Of a stretch of 7,874 nt of DNA, positions 1-5,630 are shown piece after piece. Origin of the DNA: an uncultured Coriobacteriia bacterium (lineage in GTDB: Bacteria > Actinomycetota > Coriobacteriia > Coriobacteriales > QAMH01); assembly GCA_902478425.1 (NCBI GenBank), contig CABSKV010000066.1:1-7874 (forward strand), given 5' to 3'. Every line of letters begins with the position of its first letter. Positions within the stretch are counted from its first letter, which is position 1. The position numbers and the translations under genes were made by a program. The notes under the pieces were generated by a model. That model was not told the origin of the DNA and did no database searches. It was given only the letters and a program-made list of their open reading frames with translations.

Positions 1-1
1 C

Positions 2-781
2 TTCCATACCGCTGCGCTCATTCATGATGATATCGCCGATGAGGCGCAGCTCAGGCGCGGCAAGCCCTGCCTGCACCACCAGATTGGCGAGGGGCTTGCC
101 ATCAATGCCGGCGACCTTGCCCTCTCGCTCGTCACGGGCACGGTGCTCGTCGACGACTCGCTCACCGATGCGGTCAAGCTGCGCGTGCTCAAGGAGCTCG
201 TCGACATGACGACGCGCACCATCGAGGGCCAGGCGCTCGACATCGGCTGGGCACGCGACGAGCGCTTCGACATCACCGTCGAGGATTACCTGATCATGGC
301 CGCTCACAAGACGGCGTTCTATTCGGGCGGCGTGCCGCTCGCCGTCGGCGCCATCATCGGTGGCGGTAGCGAGGAGCAGATCGAGACCTTGCGTGCATAC
401 GGCATGTCGACCGGCCTGGCATTCCAGATCCAGGACGATTTGCTCAACCTCGTCGGCACCGAGGAGGCGACGCGCAAGGACTTCCGCGGCGACATCACCG
501 AGGGCAAGCGCACCCTCATCGTCGTGCACGCACTCGAGCATGCGGATGACGCCGCACGTGACGAGCTCATCGAAATCCTCTCGTCGAAGGAGACTGATCC
601 GGCGCGCCTCGCGCGTGCCGTGGACATCATGCAAGATGCCGGATCGATTGACTTCGCCCGCTCGTACGCCATCGATCTCGCGCACGACCATCAGCAAGAG
701 GTCGAGGACGTCCTGCCCGCGAGTCCCGTGCGCAAGTTGCTCGTCTCAATGGGCGACTTCTTCGTGAGCCGGCTGAACTGA
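2..781 (+). CDS. trans-polyprenyl diphosphate synthase (GGPP/heptaprenyl type), 5' truncated by window
   Basis: Isoprenyl diphosphate synthase that condenses isopentenyl diphosphate onto an allylic diphosphate to build a chain for quinones or carrier lipids; it is cytosolic and Mg2+-dependent. The frame is open from base 2, giving 259 visible residues. Full-length members have roughly 320-360, so about 60-100 N-terminal residues lie outside. The first Asp-rich motif, DDIAD, is at visible residues 9-13 and is followed by RRGKP. The HKTAFYSGG segment follows. The second Asp-rich motif is DDLLN at visible residues 145-149, with Asn in place of the usual last Asp. Then comes GDITEGKRT, like the D-L-x-E-G-K-R-T stretch of actinobacterial IdsA-type enzymes. 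The next gene starts 8 bases after the stop, so the two are probably co-transcribed. Family is certain; chain length and end product cannot be read from this fragment. Confidence 0.93.
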   Translation, partial: FHTAALIHDDIADEAQLRRGKPCLHHQIGEGLAINAGDLALSLVTGTVLVDDSLTDAVKLRVLKELVDMTTRTIEGQALDIGWARDERFDITVEDYLIMAAHKTAFYSGGVPLAVGAIIGGGSEEQIETLRAYGMSTGLAFQIQDDLLNLVGTEEATRKDFRGDITEGKRTLIVVHALEHADDAARDELIEILSSKETDPARLARAVDIMQDAGSIDFARSYAIDLAHDHQQEVEDVLPASPVRKLLVSMGDFFVSRLN

Positions 782-789
782 GGCAGCAT

Positions 790-1692
790 ATGAGGACGAT
801 TGGCCGAAACGATCGCGGCGCTGCCGTGGAGGACGTGCAGCGACGCCTGCGCGTCATGGGCTACGAGCTCGCCGTCGATGGCGAGTATCTGCAGCGCACG
901 TGCGACGCGGTCAGGCTTTTTCGCGAGTCCGAGGGCTTGCCACCAGGCGACTTCGTCGACCAGCGCACCTGGGCGGCCCTCGTCGACGCGAGCTTCTCGC
1001 TCGGCGATCGCATGCTCTACCTGCGCATGCCATACTTCCACGGCGCCGATGTTCGCTCGCTGCAAAAGATTCTCGAGGTGCTCGGCTTTGTCGTCGGCAA
1101 GTCCGACGGTATCTTCGGAGCCCATACCGAGCGTGCCCTGCGCGAATTCCAGCTGAGCGCGGGAATCGTGGATGACGGCATCGCTGGTAACACCACCTAC
1201 GACGCCATCGAGCGCTTGCGCCATGCCTGGGAGGGCAAGGAACCCACGAGCACCGAAAGCGACCACATGGGGTTTGCCCGTGCAGCCGAGGCGCTCGAGA
1301 AGATGGAAGCCTGCTTCTACGGCCTGGACGAGATCGGCCGCGGCGTTGCCTCGCGCGTGGCGAACCTCGCGCGCGCCACTTCCGAAGACGCGCATGTCAT
1401 GAGCGCCGACGAGCTCGCGGCGTTTCCGCCGTCCAACATGCTCATGGTGGGCATCAGCGCGGAAGAGGTCGATGGCCAGGACGGCATCCCCCTCATCGAG
1501 TTCTCGACCGATTTCATGTTCGCGCGGCGCATCAACATCGCGCTTTCCTCGGCAAAGGCCACGCCGCGTCGCGTCATCATCGAGGTGCCCGATCACGGCT
1601 ATTCGGATGCGACGGGCATCGTGACGGGCGAGCGCTGGGAGCAGCACCTCGCCGTTCTCCTCCTCGATGCCTTCTGTCTCTCCTTCGTGTAA
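790..1692 (+). CDS. CwlM-like protein: two peptidoglycan-binding-like domains plus degenerate amidase-like C-terminus
   Basis: 300 residues with no signal peptide or membrane segment, so probably cytoplasmic. PG_binding_1-type repeats lie at about residues 3-67 and 84-143; the second has the typical DGIFGAHTERALREFQ core. The stretch running into and through repeat 2 (SLGDRMLY...HGADVRSLQ...LGF) resembles, from memory, mycobacterial CwlM, a cytoplasmic activator of MurA. Residues 180-300 follow the order of the second half of an Amidase_3 fold. A hydrophobic strand (NMLMVGISAEE) sits where active enzymes have S-I-H-x-N, and RRVIIEVPDHGYSD sits where they have a V-E-x-G-F-x-(S/T)-N strand. The first zinc motif (D-P-G-H-G-G) and the S-I-H His are absent, so hydrolysis is unlikely. 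The start is ATG 790, with a weak GAGG at 781-784 region and tight coupling to the upstream gene. The repeats are certain; the amidase relationship and regulatory role are inference. Confidence 0.8.
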   Translation: MRTIGRNDRGAAVEDVQRRLRVMGYELAVDGEYLQRTCDAVRLFRESEGLPPGDFVDQRTWAALVDASFSLGDRMLYLRMPYFHGADVRSLQKILEVLGFVVGKSDGIFGAHTERALREFQLSAGIVDDGIAGNTTYDAIERLRHAWEGKEPTSTESDHMGFARAAEALEKMEACFYGLDEIGRGVASRVANLARATSEDAHVMSADELAAFPPSNMLMVGISAEEVDGQDGIPLIEFSTDFMFARRINIALSSAKATPRRVIIEVPDHGYSDATGIVTGERWEQHLAVLLLDAFCLSFV

Positions 1693-1837
1693 CGCCTCTC
1701 TTCGTCATTTCGACCGCATCGGCCGTGAGGTCGCGTGATGGAGAAATCCCCTCTAGTGCCGACGATGCGATTCCCGAGGTTTCCTGCCTGCGCCCACATT
1801 GCCCGAAAGGCGAAAACGTGCCATGGAACGGCGTCTT

Positions 1838-1866
1838 TAGACAGAAGGGCGCGTGGGTGTTACCAT
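1838..1866 (+). promoter_or_regulatory. candidate sigma70-type promoter of peptidase A
   Basis: TAGACA at 1838-1843 is followed, after a 17-base spacer, by TACCAT at 1861-1866. These match the -35 and -10 consensus at 5/6 and 4/6. The predicted transcript would begin near 1873 and leave a leader of about 65 bases before the ATG at 1939. It lies in the 246-base gap after the CwlM-like gene, which otherwise shows no convincing terminator or gene. The assignment rests on consensus matching only. Confidence 0.35.
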
Positions 1867-1870
1867 AATT

Positions 1871-1891
1871 GGTCAATGAGTGAAATTGACC
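1871..1891. promoter_or_regulatory. perfect 7-bp inverted repeat, candidate operator or leader hairpin
   Basis: GGTCAAT (1871-1877) and ATTGACC (1885-1891) form a perfect dyad around a 7-base centre. It sits immediately downstream of the candidate -10 at 1861-1866, across the predicted transcription start. That is a usual place for a repressor operator; as RNA it could form a short hairpin near the 5' end. No T-run follows, so it is not a terminator. Function is inferred from position only. Confidence 0.4.
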
Positions 1892-1923
1892 GTCTGCTCT
1901 GACGTGTAGGTGCGAACAGGCAG

Positions 1924-1944
1924 TTAGGATTCTTAATTATGCAT
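1924..1944 (+). promoter_or_regulatory. ribosome binding region that fixes the start of peptidase A
   Basis: AGGA at 1926-1929 lies 9 bases before ATG 1939. A second in-frame ATG at 1951 (MKRK) is possible. However, the TAGGATTCTT...ATGCAT arrangement is repeated in front of peptidase C as TAGGAATCTT...ATGCAT (4404-4425). The matching leader and the shared MHI/MHL N-terminus favour 1939. Confidence 0.55.
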
Positions 1945-2976
1945 ATTTCAATGAAGCGTAAGGCGGCCGTTGGCCTCGTGTTGTCTGCGGTGCTTGCCCT
2001 GACGCTTTTCCCCGCAAGCGCCGGTGCCGTTACGGCTGCGCAGAAGCATTCCGAGATTCAAAACGTTTCCGCTCAGCTCGACTCCCTCAACTACGAGTTG
2101 AGCCTGGCGGTCGATGATTACAACAGGGCCAATCGCGATCATGACCGTGCCGTTGCCGAGGCCGACGAATGTCAGCAGCGCATTGACGAGGCCCAGGCCA
2201 AGATTGACTCGCTGCAGACGCGCATCGAGACGCGCGCCACGTCGATGTATCGTTCGGGCTCCATGACCTACCTCGACGTGCTCATGGGCGTGGGCTCTTT
2301 CGATGACTTCGCGACCGTATGGGATACCCTCAACAACCTCAACGCCGAGGACGCCGACCTCGTCGTGAGCAGCAAGCAGGCAAAGGAAGAACTCGATGCC
2401 GCCAAGGCCGATCTTGATGCCAAGCAGGCAGAAGCCCAGCGCCAGCTCGAAGCTGCCGAGTCCTACAAGAGCCAAATCGAATCCAAGACCGCCCAGTATG
2501 AGTCGATTTACAACGGATTGAGCTCCGAGTACCAGGAGCTTCTCGCGCAGGAGCAGGCTGCCCAGTCGCAGGCCGCCGCAGCCGCGAGCTCTGCGTACTT
2601 CCCCTCGGTCTCCAACGGCTCGAGCAGCAACAAGGGCAGCTCCTCGCGCCCGAGCGCCAACCTCGGTGGCTCCAGCGCCGTCGAGCGCGCCTATTCGGCC
2701 ATCGGCCTGCCGTACGTCTACGGCGCGAGCAGCCCGAGCGCCTTCGATTGCTCCGGCCTCGTGAGCTGGGCCTTGACGGGCAGCTTCGGCCATGCCTACG
2801 TTTCGGGAGATTTCTGGGCGATGCCCGCGGTCAGTGACCCGCAGCCGGGTGACGTTGTCGCCTGCCATGCTGGCCATTGCGGTCTCTACATCGGCAATGG
2901 CCAGATGATCGAGGCGCCGCATACGGGGGCCACGGTTTGCATATCGCCCGTTCGCGGCAAGATCGTGCGCCCGTAG
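1939..2976 (+). CDS. peptidase A: secreted NlpC/P60 endopeptidase with PcsB/RipA-type coiled coil
   Basis: 345 residues. It is a predicted D,L-endopeptidase that cuts peptide stems in peptidoglycan outside the membrane. Residues 1-30 are a Sec signal peptide (MKRK n-region, hydrophobic core, cleavage probably after SAGA). Residues 31-215 are Ala/Glu/Gln-rich coiled coil with the PcsB-like landmark MYRSG...YLDVLMG and a conserved block at 123-142. Residues 216-245 are a Ser/Asn-rich linker. The NlpC/P60 domain is at 247-345, with Cys271 in DCSG, His313 in GHCGLYIG and Glu325 twelve residues later. This is the Cys-His-Glu arrangement known for RipA. Two extra cysteines (309 and 314) flank the catalytic His. 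The coiled-coil half matches peptidase B and the catalytic half matches peptidase C. In this family the coiled coil usually restrains or recruits the enzyme, for example through FtsEX; no such partner is visible here. The family is secure, the exact bond cut is not. Confidence 0.92.
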   Translation: MHISMKRKAAVGLVLSAVLALTLFPASAGAVTAAQKHSEIQNVSAQLDSLNYELSLAVDDYNRANRDHDRAVAEADECQQRIDEAQAKIDSLQTRIETRATSMYRSGSMTYLDVLMGVGSFDDFATVWDTLNNLNAEDADLVVSSKQAKEELDAAKADLDAKQAEAQRQLEAAESYKSQIESKTAQYESIYNGLSSEYQELLAQEQAAQSQAAAAASSAYFPSVSNGSSSNKGSSSRPSANLGGSSAVERAYSAIGLPYVYGASSPSAFDCSGLVSWALTGSFGHAYVSGDFWAMPAVSDPQPGDVVACHAGHCGLYIGNGQMIEAPHTGATVCISPVRGKIVRP

Positions 2977-2981
2977 GCGAG

Positions 2982-3008
2982 CATCACAAATCCTTCGCAT
3001 ATGTGATG
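2982..3008. promoter_or_regulatory. imperfect 10-bp inverted repeat between peptidases A and B
   Basis: CATCACAAAT (2982-2991) pairs with ATATGTGATG (2999-3008) at 9 of 10 positions around a 7-base centre. It begins 5 bases after the stop of peptidase A. There is no T-run after it, so a classical terminator is unlikely. The half-sites are ordered TCACA then TGTGA, the reverse of a CRP site. It may be a hairpin protecting the upstream transcript or an operator for the downstream gene. Confidence 0.4.
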
Positions 3009-3018
3009 AGTCTGTGAC
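3002..3018 (+). promoter_or_regulatory. direct repeat TGTGA-N6-TGTGA upstream of peptidase B
   Basis: TGTGA occurs at 3002-3006 and again at 3013-3017, an 11-base period, about 100 bases before the ATG of peptidase B. Direct repeats one helical turn apart are typical of OmpR/PhoB-family response regulators. The actinobacterial member MtrA is known to control cell-wall peptidase genes. The site overlaps the inverted repeat at 2982-3008. The regulator assignment is inference. Confidence 0.3.
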
Positions 3019-3117
3019 ATTAGCCCATCCATGCTGCATGGCCATATGCCCCGGTGGTACCATACCTCGCGCAGAGAACCCAATATGTACTTCAAACGTT
3101 GCATTGGGGGACGCGCT

Positions 3118-4257
3118 ATGTCTACTTTTCTCAATCGTAGAGCGTTCATTGGCTCCTTCGTAGCATTTGGCGCACTGTGCACCATCAATCCCGCGCAGGC
3201 ACTCGCCGTTCCCGCCGCGCAAAAGCAGGCGGAAGTTCGTGCCGTCAAATCGCAGCTCGACGCGATGGCCGAAGACGTTTCCGCTGCGGGCGACCGGTAT
3301 CACCAGGCGATGGACGCTTACGAGGATGCGACCGCACGCGTCGAGGAGGCGCAGGCGACCATCGCCGAGATGTCGGATCGCATCGTCTCCTTGCAGGATC
3401 GTCTCGACGTGCGCGCGACGGCCATGTACCGATCGGGGTCGACCTCGTACCTCGACGTGCTCTTGGGCGTGACCACCTTCGAGGACTTCGCGACGGTCTG
3501 GGACACCCTCAACAACCTCAATGCCGAAGATGCCGACCTGGTTGCCAGCACCAAGGTCACGAAGGCGACGCTCGAGTCCGCGCAAGGCGAGCTCGTCGCG
3601 CAGCAGCAGCGCGCTGCCGAGCAGCTCTCGTCTGCCGAATCGTACATGAACCAGGTGCTCGCGAAGCAGAACGAATACGACAGGATCTACAACAACCTCA
3701 GCTCGGAGTATCGTCAGATACTCGCCGAGCAGGAGGCGGCGGAGGCTCAGGCAAGCTCGCGTGCCCCGCAAGAGTTCGTGCCGACCCCTGCGCCCTCCAC
3801 GCCGTCGGGCTCTTCGGGGCCGGGAAGTTCCGGCTCTTCGTCTGGCAGCAGCTCGGGCAGCTCCTCGAGTGGATCGGGGTCAGTATCCAGCGGCTCGTCT
3901 GGATCGGGCGCTGCTCCCAGCCTGCCGACTAACGGCAGCGTGCTCGACTATGCGTACTCGAAGCTCGGTCATCCCTACGTATGGGGTGCAAAGGGTCCGG
4001 ATGCCTTCGATTGCTCGGGTTTCGTCGCATGGTGCTATCGCCAAATCGGCGTCTCGCTGCCCTCGTACACCGAGTCGCTCTACGCCATCGCCTCCGCGCG
4101 CTTCAGCCCGAGCGAGGCGCAACCCGGCGACGTGCTCTACAAGCCCGGTCACGTGGGCATTTCCACAGGTGGCATCAGCTGCATCGAGGCGATGGGCTCA
4201 CGATGGGGCGTCGTCGAGAGCTGTCGCGGCGGATGGACGGCAGCCCTGCGTTTCTAA
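3118..4257 (+). CDS. peptidase B: NlpC/P60 endopeptidase with Tat-type signal, coiled coil and Ser/Gly linker
   Basis: 379 residues from ATG 3118, chosen because GGGGGA at 3106-3111 is correctly spaced; ATG 3085 and 3031 are in frame but lack a ribosome site. The N-terminus reads MSTFLNRRAFIGSF, with Arg7-Arg8 followed by A-F-I. This fits the twin-arginine R-R-x-F-(L/I) motif, with a mildly hydrophobic core and likely cleavage after ALA at residue 30. Residues 31-212 are a coiled coil that aligns without gaps to peptidase A. Residues 215-275 are a low-complexity Pro/Ser/Gly linker. The NlpC/P60 domain is at about 280-379, with Cys299 in DCSG, His345 in GHVGI and Glu357 twelve residues on, a RipA-like triad. 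Its catalytic half diverges from A and C: it has SLPSYTES and lacks their paired cysteines. Predicted role is extracellular peptidoglycan stem-peptide cleavage. The family is secure and Tat export is likely but unproven. Confidence 0.9.
   Translation: MSTFLNRRAFIGSFVAFGALCTINPAQALAVPAAQKQAEVRAVKSQLDAMAEDVSAAGDRYHQAMDAYEDATARVEEAQATIAEMSDRIVSLQDRLDVRATAMYRSGSTSYLDVLLGVTTFEDFATVWDTLNNLNAEDADLVASTKVTKATLESAQGELVAQQQRAAEQLSSAESYMNQVLAKQNEYDRIYNNLSSEYRQILAEQEAAEAQASSRAPQEFVPTPAPSTPSGSSGPGSSGSSSGSSSGSSSSGSGSVSSGSSGSGAAPSLPTNGSVLDYAYSKLGHPYVWGAKGPDAFDCSGFVAWCYRQIGVSLPSYTESLYAIASARFSPSEAQPGDVLYKPGHVGISTGGISCIEAMGSRWGVVESCRGGWTAALRF
3796..3909 (+). repeat. Ser/Gly low-complexity linker-coding tract in peptidase B
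   Basis: Residues 227-264 of peptidase B are almost only Ser and Gly, in SGSS-like units. They are written with varied Ser codons (tcg, tcc, agc, agt, tct), so the DNA is degenerate rather than a perfect tandem repeat. The tract tethers the coiled coil to the catalytic domain. Peptidase A has a shorter Ser/Asn linker at this place. The mixed codons suggest selection for composition rather than recent slippage. Confidence 0.8.
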
Positions 4258-4318
4258 GCTCTCTACCGGCGGAAATGCCGCTCACATGGAATATACGCAC
4301 GTAATGTGCACAGTTTAT

Positions 4319-4350
4319 GGAGGCCTTGGATATTGGGGTAGTATGCCTCC
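4319..4350. promoter_or_regulatory. weak 6-bp inverted repeat upstream of peptidase C
   Basis: GGAGGC (4319-4324) and GCCTCC (4345-4350) are complementary across a 20-base gap. They lie in the 162-base space between peptidases B and C, about 70 bases before ATG 4420. A TAGTAT at 4339-4344 could be a -10 box but has no convincing -35. The dyad could be chance in GC-rich DNA. Confidence 0.2.
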
Positions 4351-4419
4351 TTGCCTGCTGCAATTACTGTCTACAAATCAAGCACCACATGCACTGCGGG
4401 CGCTAGGAATCTTTTTCTC

Positions 4420-4962
4420 ATGCATTTACATAACCGTAAGTCGGTCCTTGGCATTGCGCTGTCTGTTTTGTTCGCCCTCGCACTCTGCCCCGCGGCTTTT
4501 GCCGTTCCCCTGCAAGCATCTTCAACCGATGGCCCCCAAGCCGCGTACGCAGACGAACCCGCCCAACTCGACTTGATCTCGACCTGCCGCGCGCAGATTG
4601 ACGAAACCGCCGCCGAGATCGCCGCCGCCGAAGCTGCGGCCATCGAAGCTGCGAAGCCCGATTCCGTTCGCCGCGCCGAGGCATGCCTGGGCGTTCCGTA
4701 TCGCTCCGGCAGCTCGAGCCCCTATGGCTTTGACTGCTCCGGCCTCGTGAGCTATGCGCTCACCGGCAATTACGGCCATGCGTACACCTCGTACGCGTTC
4801 TGCGGCATGCCCGCCGTCAGCGACCCGCAGCCGGGCGATGTCGTTGCCTGCAGTCCCGGCCATTGCGGCCTCTACATCGGCGATGGCCAGATGATCCATG
4901 CGCCGCAGTCCGGTGAGTACGTGCGCGTCGAGCCCATCCGCGGCAAGGTCGTCAGGCCGTAA
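4420..4962 (+). CDS. peptidase C: short secreted NlpC/P60 endopeptidase
   Basis: 180 residues from ATG 4420. The start is chosen because AGGA at 4405-4408 precedes it and because MHLHNRKSVLG begins a normal Sec signal peptide; a TTG at 4351 would add 23 residues unlike any signal. Cleavage is probably after AAFA (residue 28). Residues 44-80 are a short Ala/Glu helix, replacing the roughly 180-residue coiled coil of A and B. The NlpC/P60 domain fills residues 82-180, with Cys106 in DCSG, His148 in GHCGLYIG and His160 in MIHAP. That is the Cys-His-His triad of Spr-like enzymes, where A and B have Glu. A hand alignment of the last 99 residues with peptidase A gives 66 identities without gaps. 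Cys144 and Cys149 flank the catalytic His, as in A. Without a regulatory coiled coil it may be constitutively active or need a separate partner. Confidence 0.9.
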   Translation: MHLHNRKSVLGIALSVLFALALCPAAFAVPLQASSTDGPQAAYADEPAQLDLISTCRAQIDETAAEIAAAEAAAIEAAKPDSVRRAEACLGVPYRSGSSSPYGFDCSGLVSYALTGNYGHAYTSYAFCGMPAVSDPQPGDVVACSPGHCGLYIGDGQMIHAPQSGEYVRVEPIRGKVVRP

Positions 4963-5007
4963 AGCGCCCAGTTCGTCGTAAAAAACCCTCGCACCATACG
5001 CATAATC

Positions 5008-5016
5008 TGCTAGAAT
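5008..5016 (+). promoter_or_regulatory. extended -10 promoter of tRNA-Pro
   Basis: TGC at 5008-5010 followed by TAGAAT at 5011-5016 matches the extended -10 pattern TGnTATAAT with one mismatch. It ends 15 bases before the tRNA, giving a leader of roughly 8-10 bases. No good -35 is seen at the right distance, which fits an extended -10 promoter. Confidence 0.6.
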
Positions 5017-5031
5017 CTATCACCGCGCATT

Positions 5032-5108
5032 CGGGATGTGGCTCAGCTTGGTAGAGCGCTCGCTTCGGGAGTGAGAGGTCGCTGGTTCAAATCCAGTCAT
5101 CCCGACCA
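5032..5108 (+). tRNA. tRNA-Pro, anticodon CGG
   Basis: The 77-base cloverleaf includes an encoded CCA end at 5106-5108. The acceptor stem CGGGATG pairs fully with CATCCCG and starts with the C1-G72 pair typical of bacterial tRNA-Pro. The D-arm contains AGCTTGGTA. The anticodon stem CTCGC/GTGAG encloses the loop TTCGGGA, giving anticodon CGG that reads CCG codons. The T-arm is CTGG-TTCAAAT-CCAG. No intron or insertion is seen. It has its own promoter and terminator and is separate from the flanking protein genes. Confidence 0.97.
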
Positions 5109-5117
5109 GATTGCCAG

Positions 5118-5158
5118 AAAGGGGTTTCTGCATTCGACGGAAGCCCCTTTGTTTTATT
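5118..5158 (+). terminator. intrinsic terminator after tRNA-Pro
   Basis: AAAGGGGTTTC (5118-5128) pairs with GAAGCCCCTTT (5140-5150), with only one G-T wobble and an 11-base loop. The run GTTTTATT (5151-5158) follows. It begins 9 bases after the encoded CCA and should separate the tRNA transcript from tatA. Confidence 0.9.
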
Positions 5159-5199
5159 ATGGTGCGATACGTGATAGTCTTGCACTCGCTATTTACGCA

Positions 5200-5209
5200 G
5201 TGCATGCAC
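5200..5209. promoter_or_regulatory. 10-bp palindrome upstream of tatA
   Basis: GTGCATGCAC is a perfect palindrome ending 19 bases before the tatA start, just upstream of its ribosome site. It could be a small operator or a chance palindrome. No convincing tatA promoter could be fixed in 5159-5218; TTGCAC at 5180-5185 is the best -35-like sequence. Confidence 0.2.
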
Positions 5210-5228
5210 GCAAGCTTTGGAGGATATG

Positions 5229-5555
5229 ATGAGGATTCCCTTCCTGGGAGGCATTGGCGTTCCTGAGCTGATCATCATTCTGATCGTGGTCCTGCTTATC
5301 TTCGGTCCCAAGAATCTGCCCAAGCTGGGCAACGCAATCGGCAGGACGTTCAAGAGCCTGCGCGACGGCATGGACGGCAAGAAGAAGGGCGACGATTCCA
5401 CGGACAAGTCACAAGACGAGGCCGAGGTCGTCGAGGAGGTCCCTGCCGAGGAGAAGCCTCAGGCTGACGCCAAGCTCGACGAGCCCGTCGAGGACGCGGT
5501 CGTGGAAGAGACCGTCGTCGAGACGGAAAAGGCCCCTGCCGAAAAGGCCGAATAG
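5229..5555 (+). CDS. tatA: Sec-independent protein translocase subunit TatA
   Basis: 108 residues. TatA oligomers form the membrane-crossing element of the twin-arginine pathway, which exports folded proteins recognised by TatC. The start is ATG 5229 because GGAGGA (5219-5224) is 4 bases ahead; ATG 5226 would crowd the ribosome site. A very short n-region leads into a single membrane helix at about residues 10-25 that begins G-V-P-E-L, with Glu13 at the usual polar position. The FGP hinge is at 25-27, then K-N-L-P-K-L-G and an amphipathic helix to about residue 47. Residues 50-108 are a strongly acidic Glu/Asp/Val/Ala tail, variable in the family. Length fits TatA/E rather than TatB, but TatB cannot be fully excluded. 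No tatC is in the window. Peptidase B, with an RR signal, is a candidate substrate about 1 kb upstream. Confidence 0.9.
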   Translation: MRIPFLGGIGVPELIIILIVVLLIFGPKNLPKLGNAIGRTFKSLRDGMDGKKKGDDSTDKSQDEAEVVEEVPAEEKPQADAKLDEPVEDAVVEETVVETEKAPAEKAE

Positions 5556-5630
5556 CACGCACGCTTTGAAGATAAACCCGCCCGTGCGAGACGCCGGGCA
5601 CGCGATACGGATGAACGGAGACAACAGCCC

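Noticed and set aside
691..1647. Antisense frame of about 318 codons over the CwlM-like gene
   Set aside because: The sense frame has clear PG-binding repeats; the antisense product shows no recognisable motif and is a GC-driven shadow.
1711..1733. Possible terminator after the CwlM-like gene (CGACC...GGTCG)
   Set aside because: The stem is only 5 bp with a 13-base loop and there is no T-tract after it.
1876..1902. Eight-codon frame (MSEIDRLL) before peptidase A, possible leader peptide
   Set aside because: There is no ribosome site, it overlaps the dyad, and it has no run of regulatory codons; most likely chance.
2982..3008. CRP/FNR-type site or intrinsic terminator
   Set aside because: The half-sites are in the reverse order of a CRP site, and no T-run follows the hairpin.
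3166..3183. Lipobox at Cys21 of peptidase B
   Set aside because: The residues before the Cys (G-A-L) do not fit the L-(A/S)-(G/A)-C pattern, and a normal A-L-A cleavage site follows.
1948..3771. Open antisense frame of about 600 codons across peptidases A and B
   Set aside because: It is the complement of two convincing coding regions in GC-rich DNA, has no ribosome site or family-like motif, and its residues mirror the sense codons.
5032..5108. tRNA-Pro as an integration site of a mobile element
   Set aside because: No repeat of the tRNA 3' end, no integrase and no phage or plasmid gene is present in the window.
5575..5600. Hairpin between tatA and greA (GCCCG...CGGGC)
   Set aside because: It is a 5-bp stem with a 10-base loop and no T-run, common by chance at this GC content.
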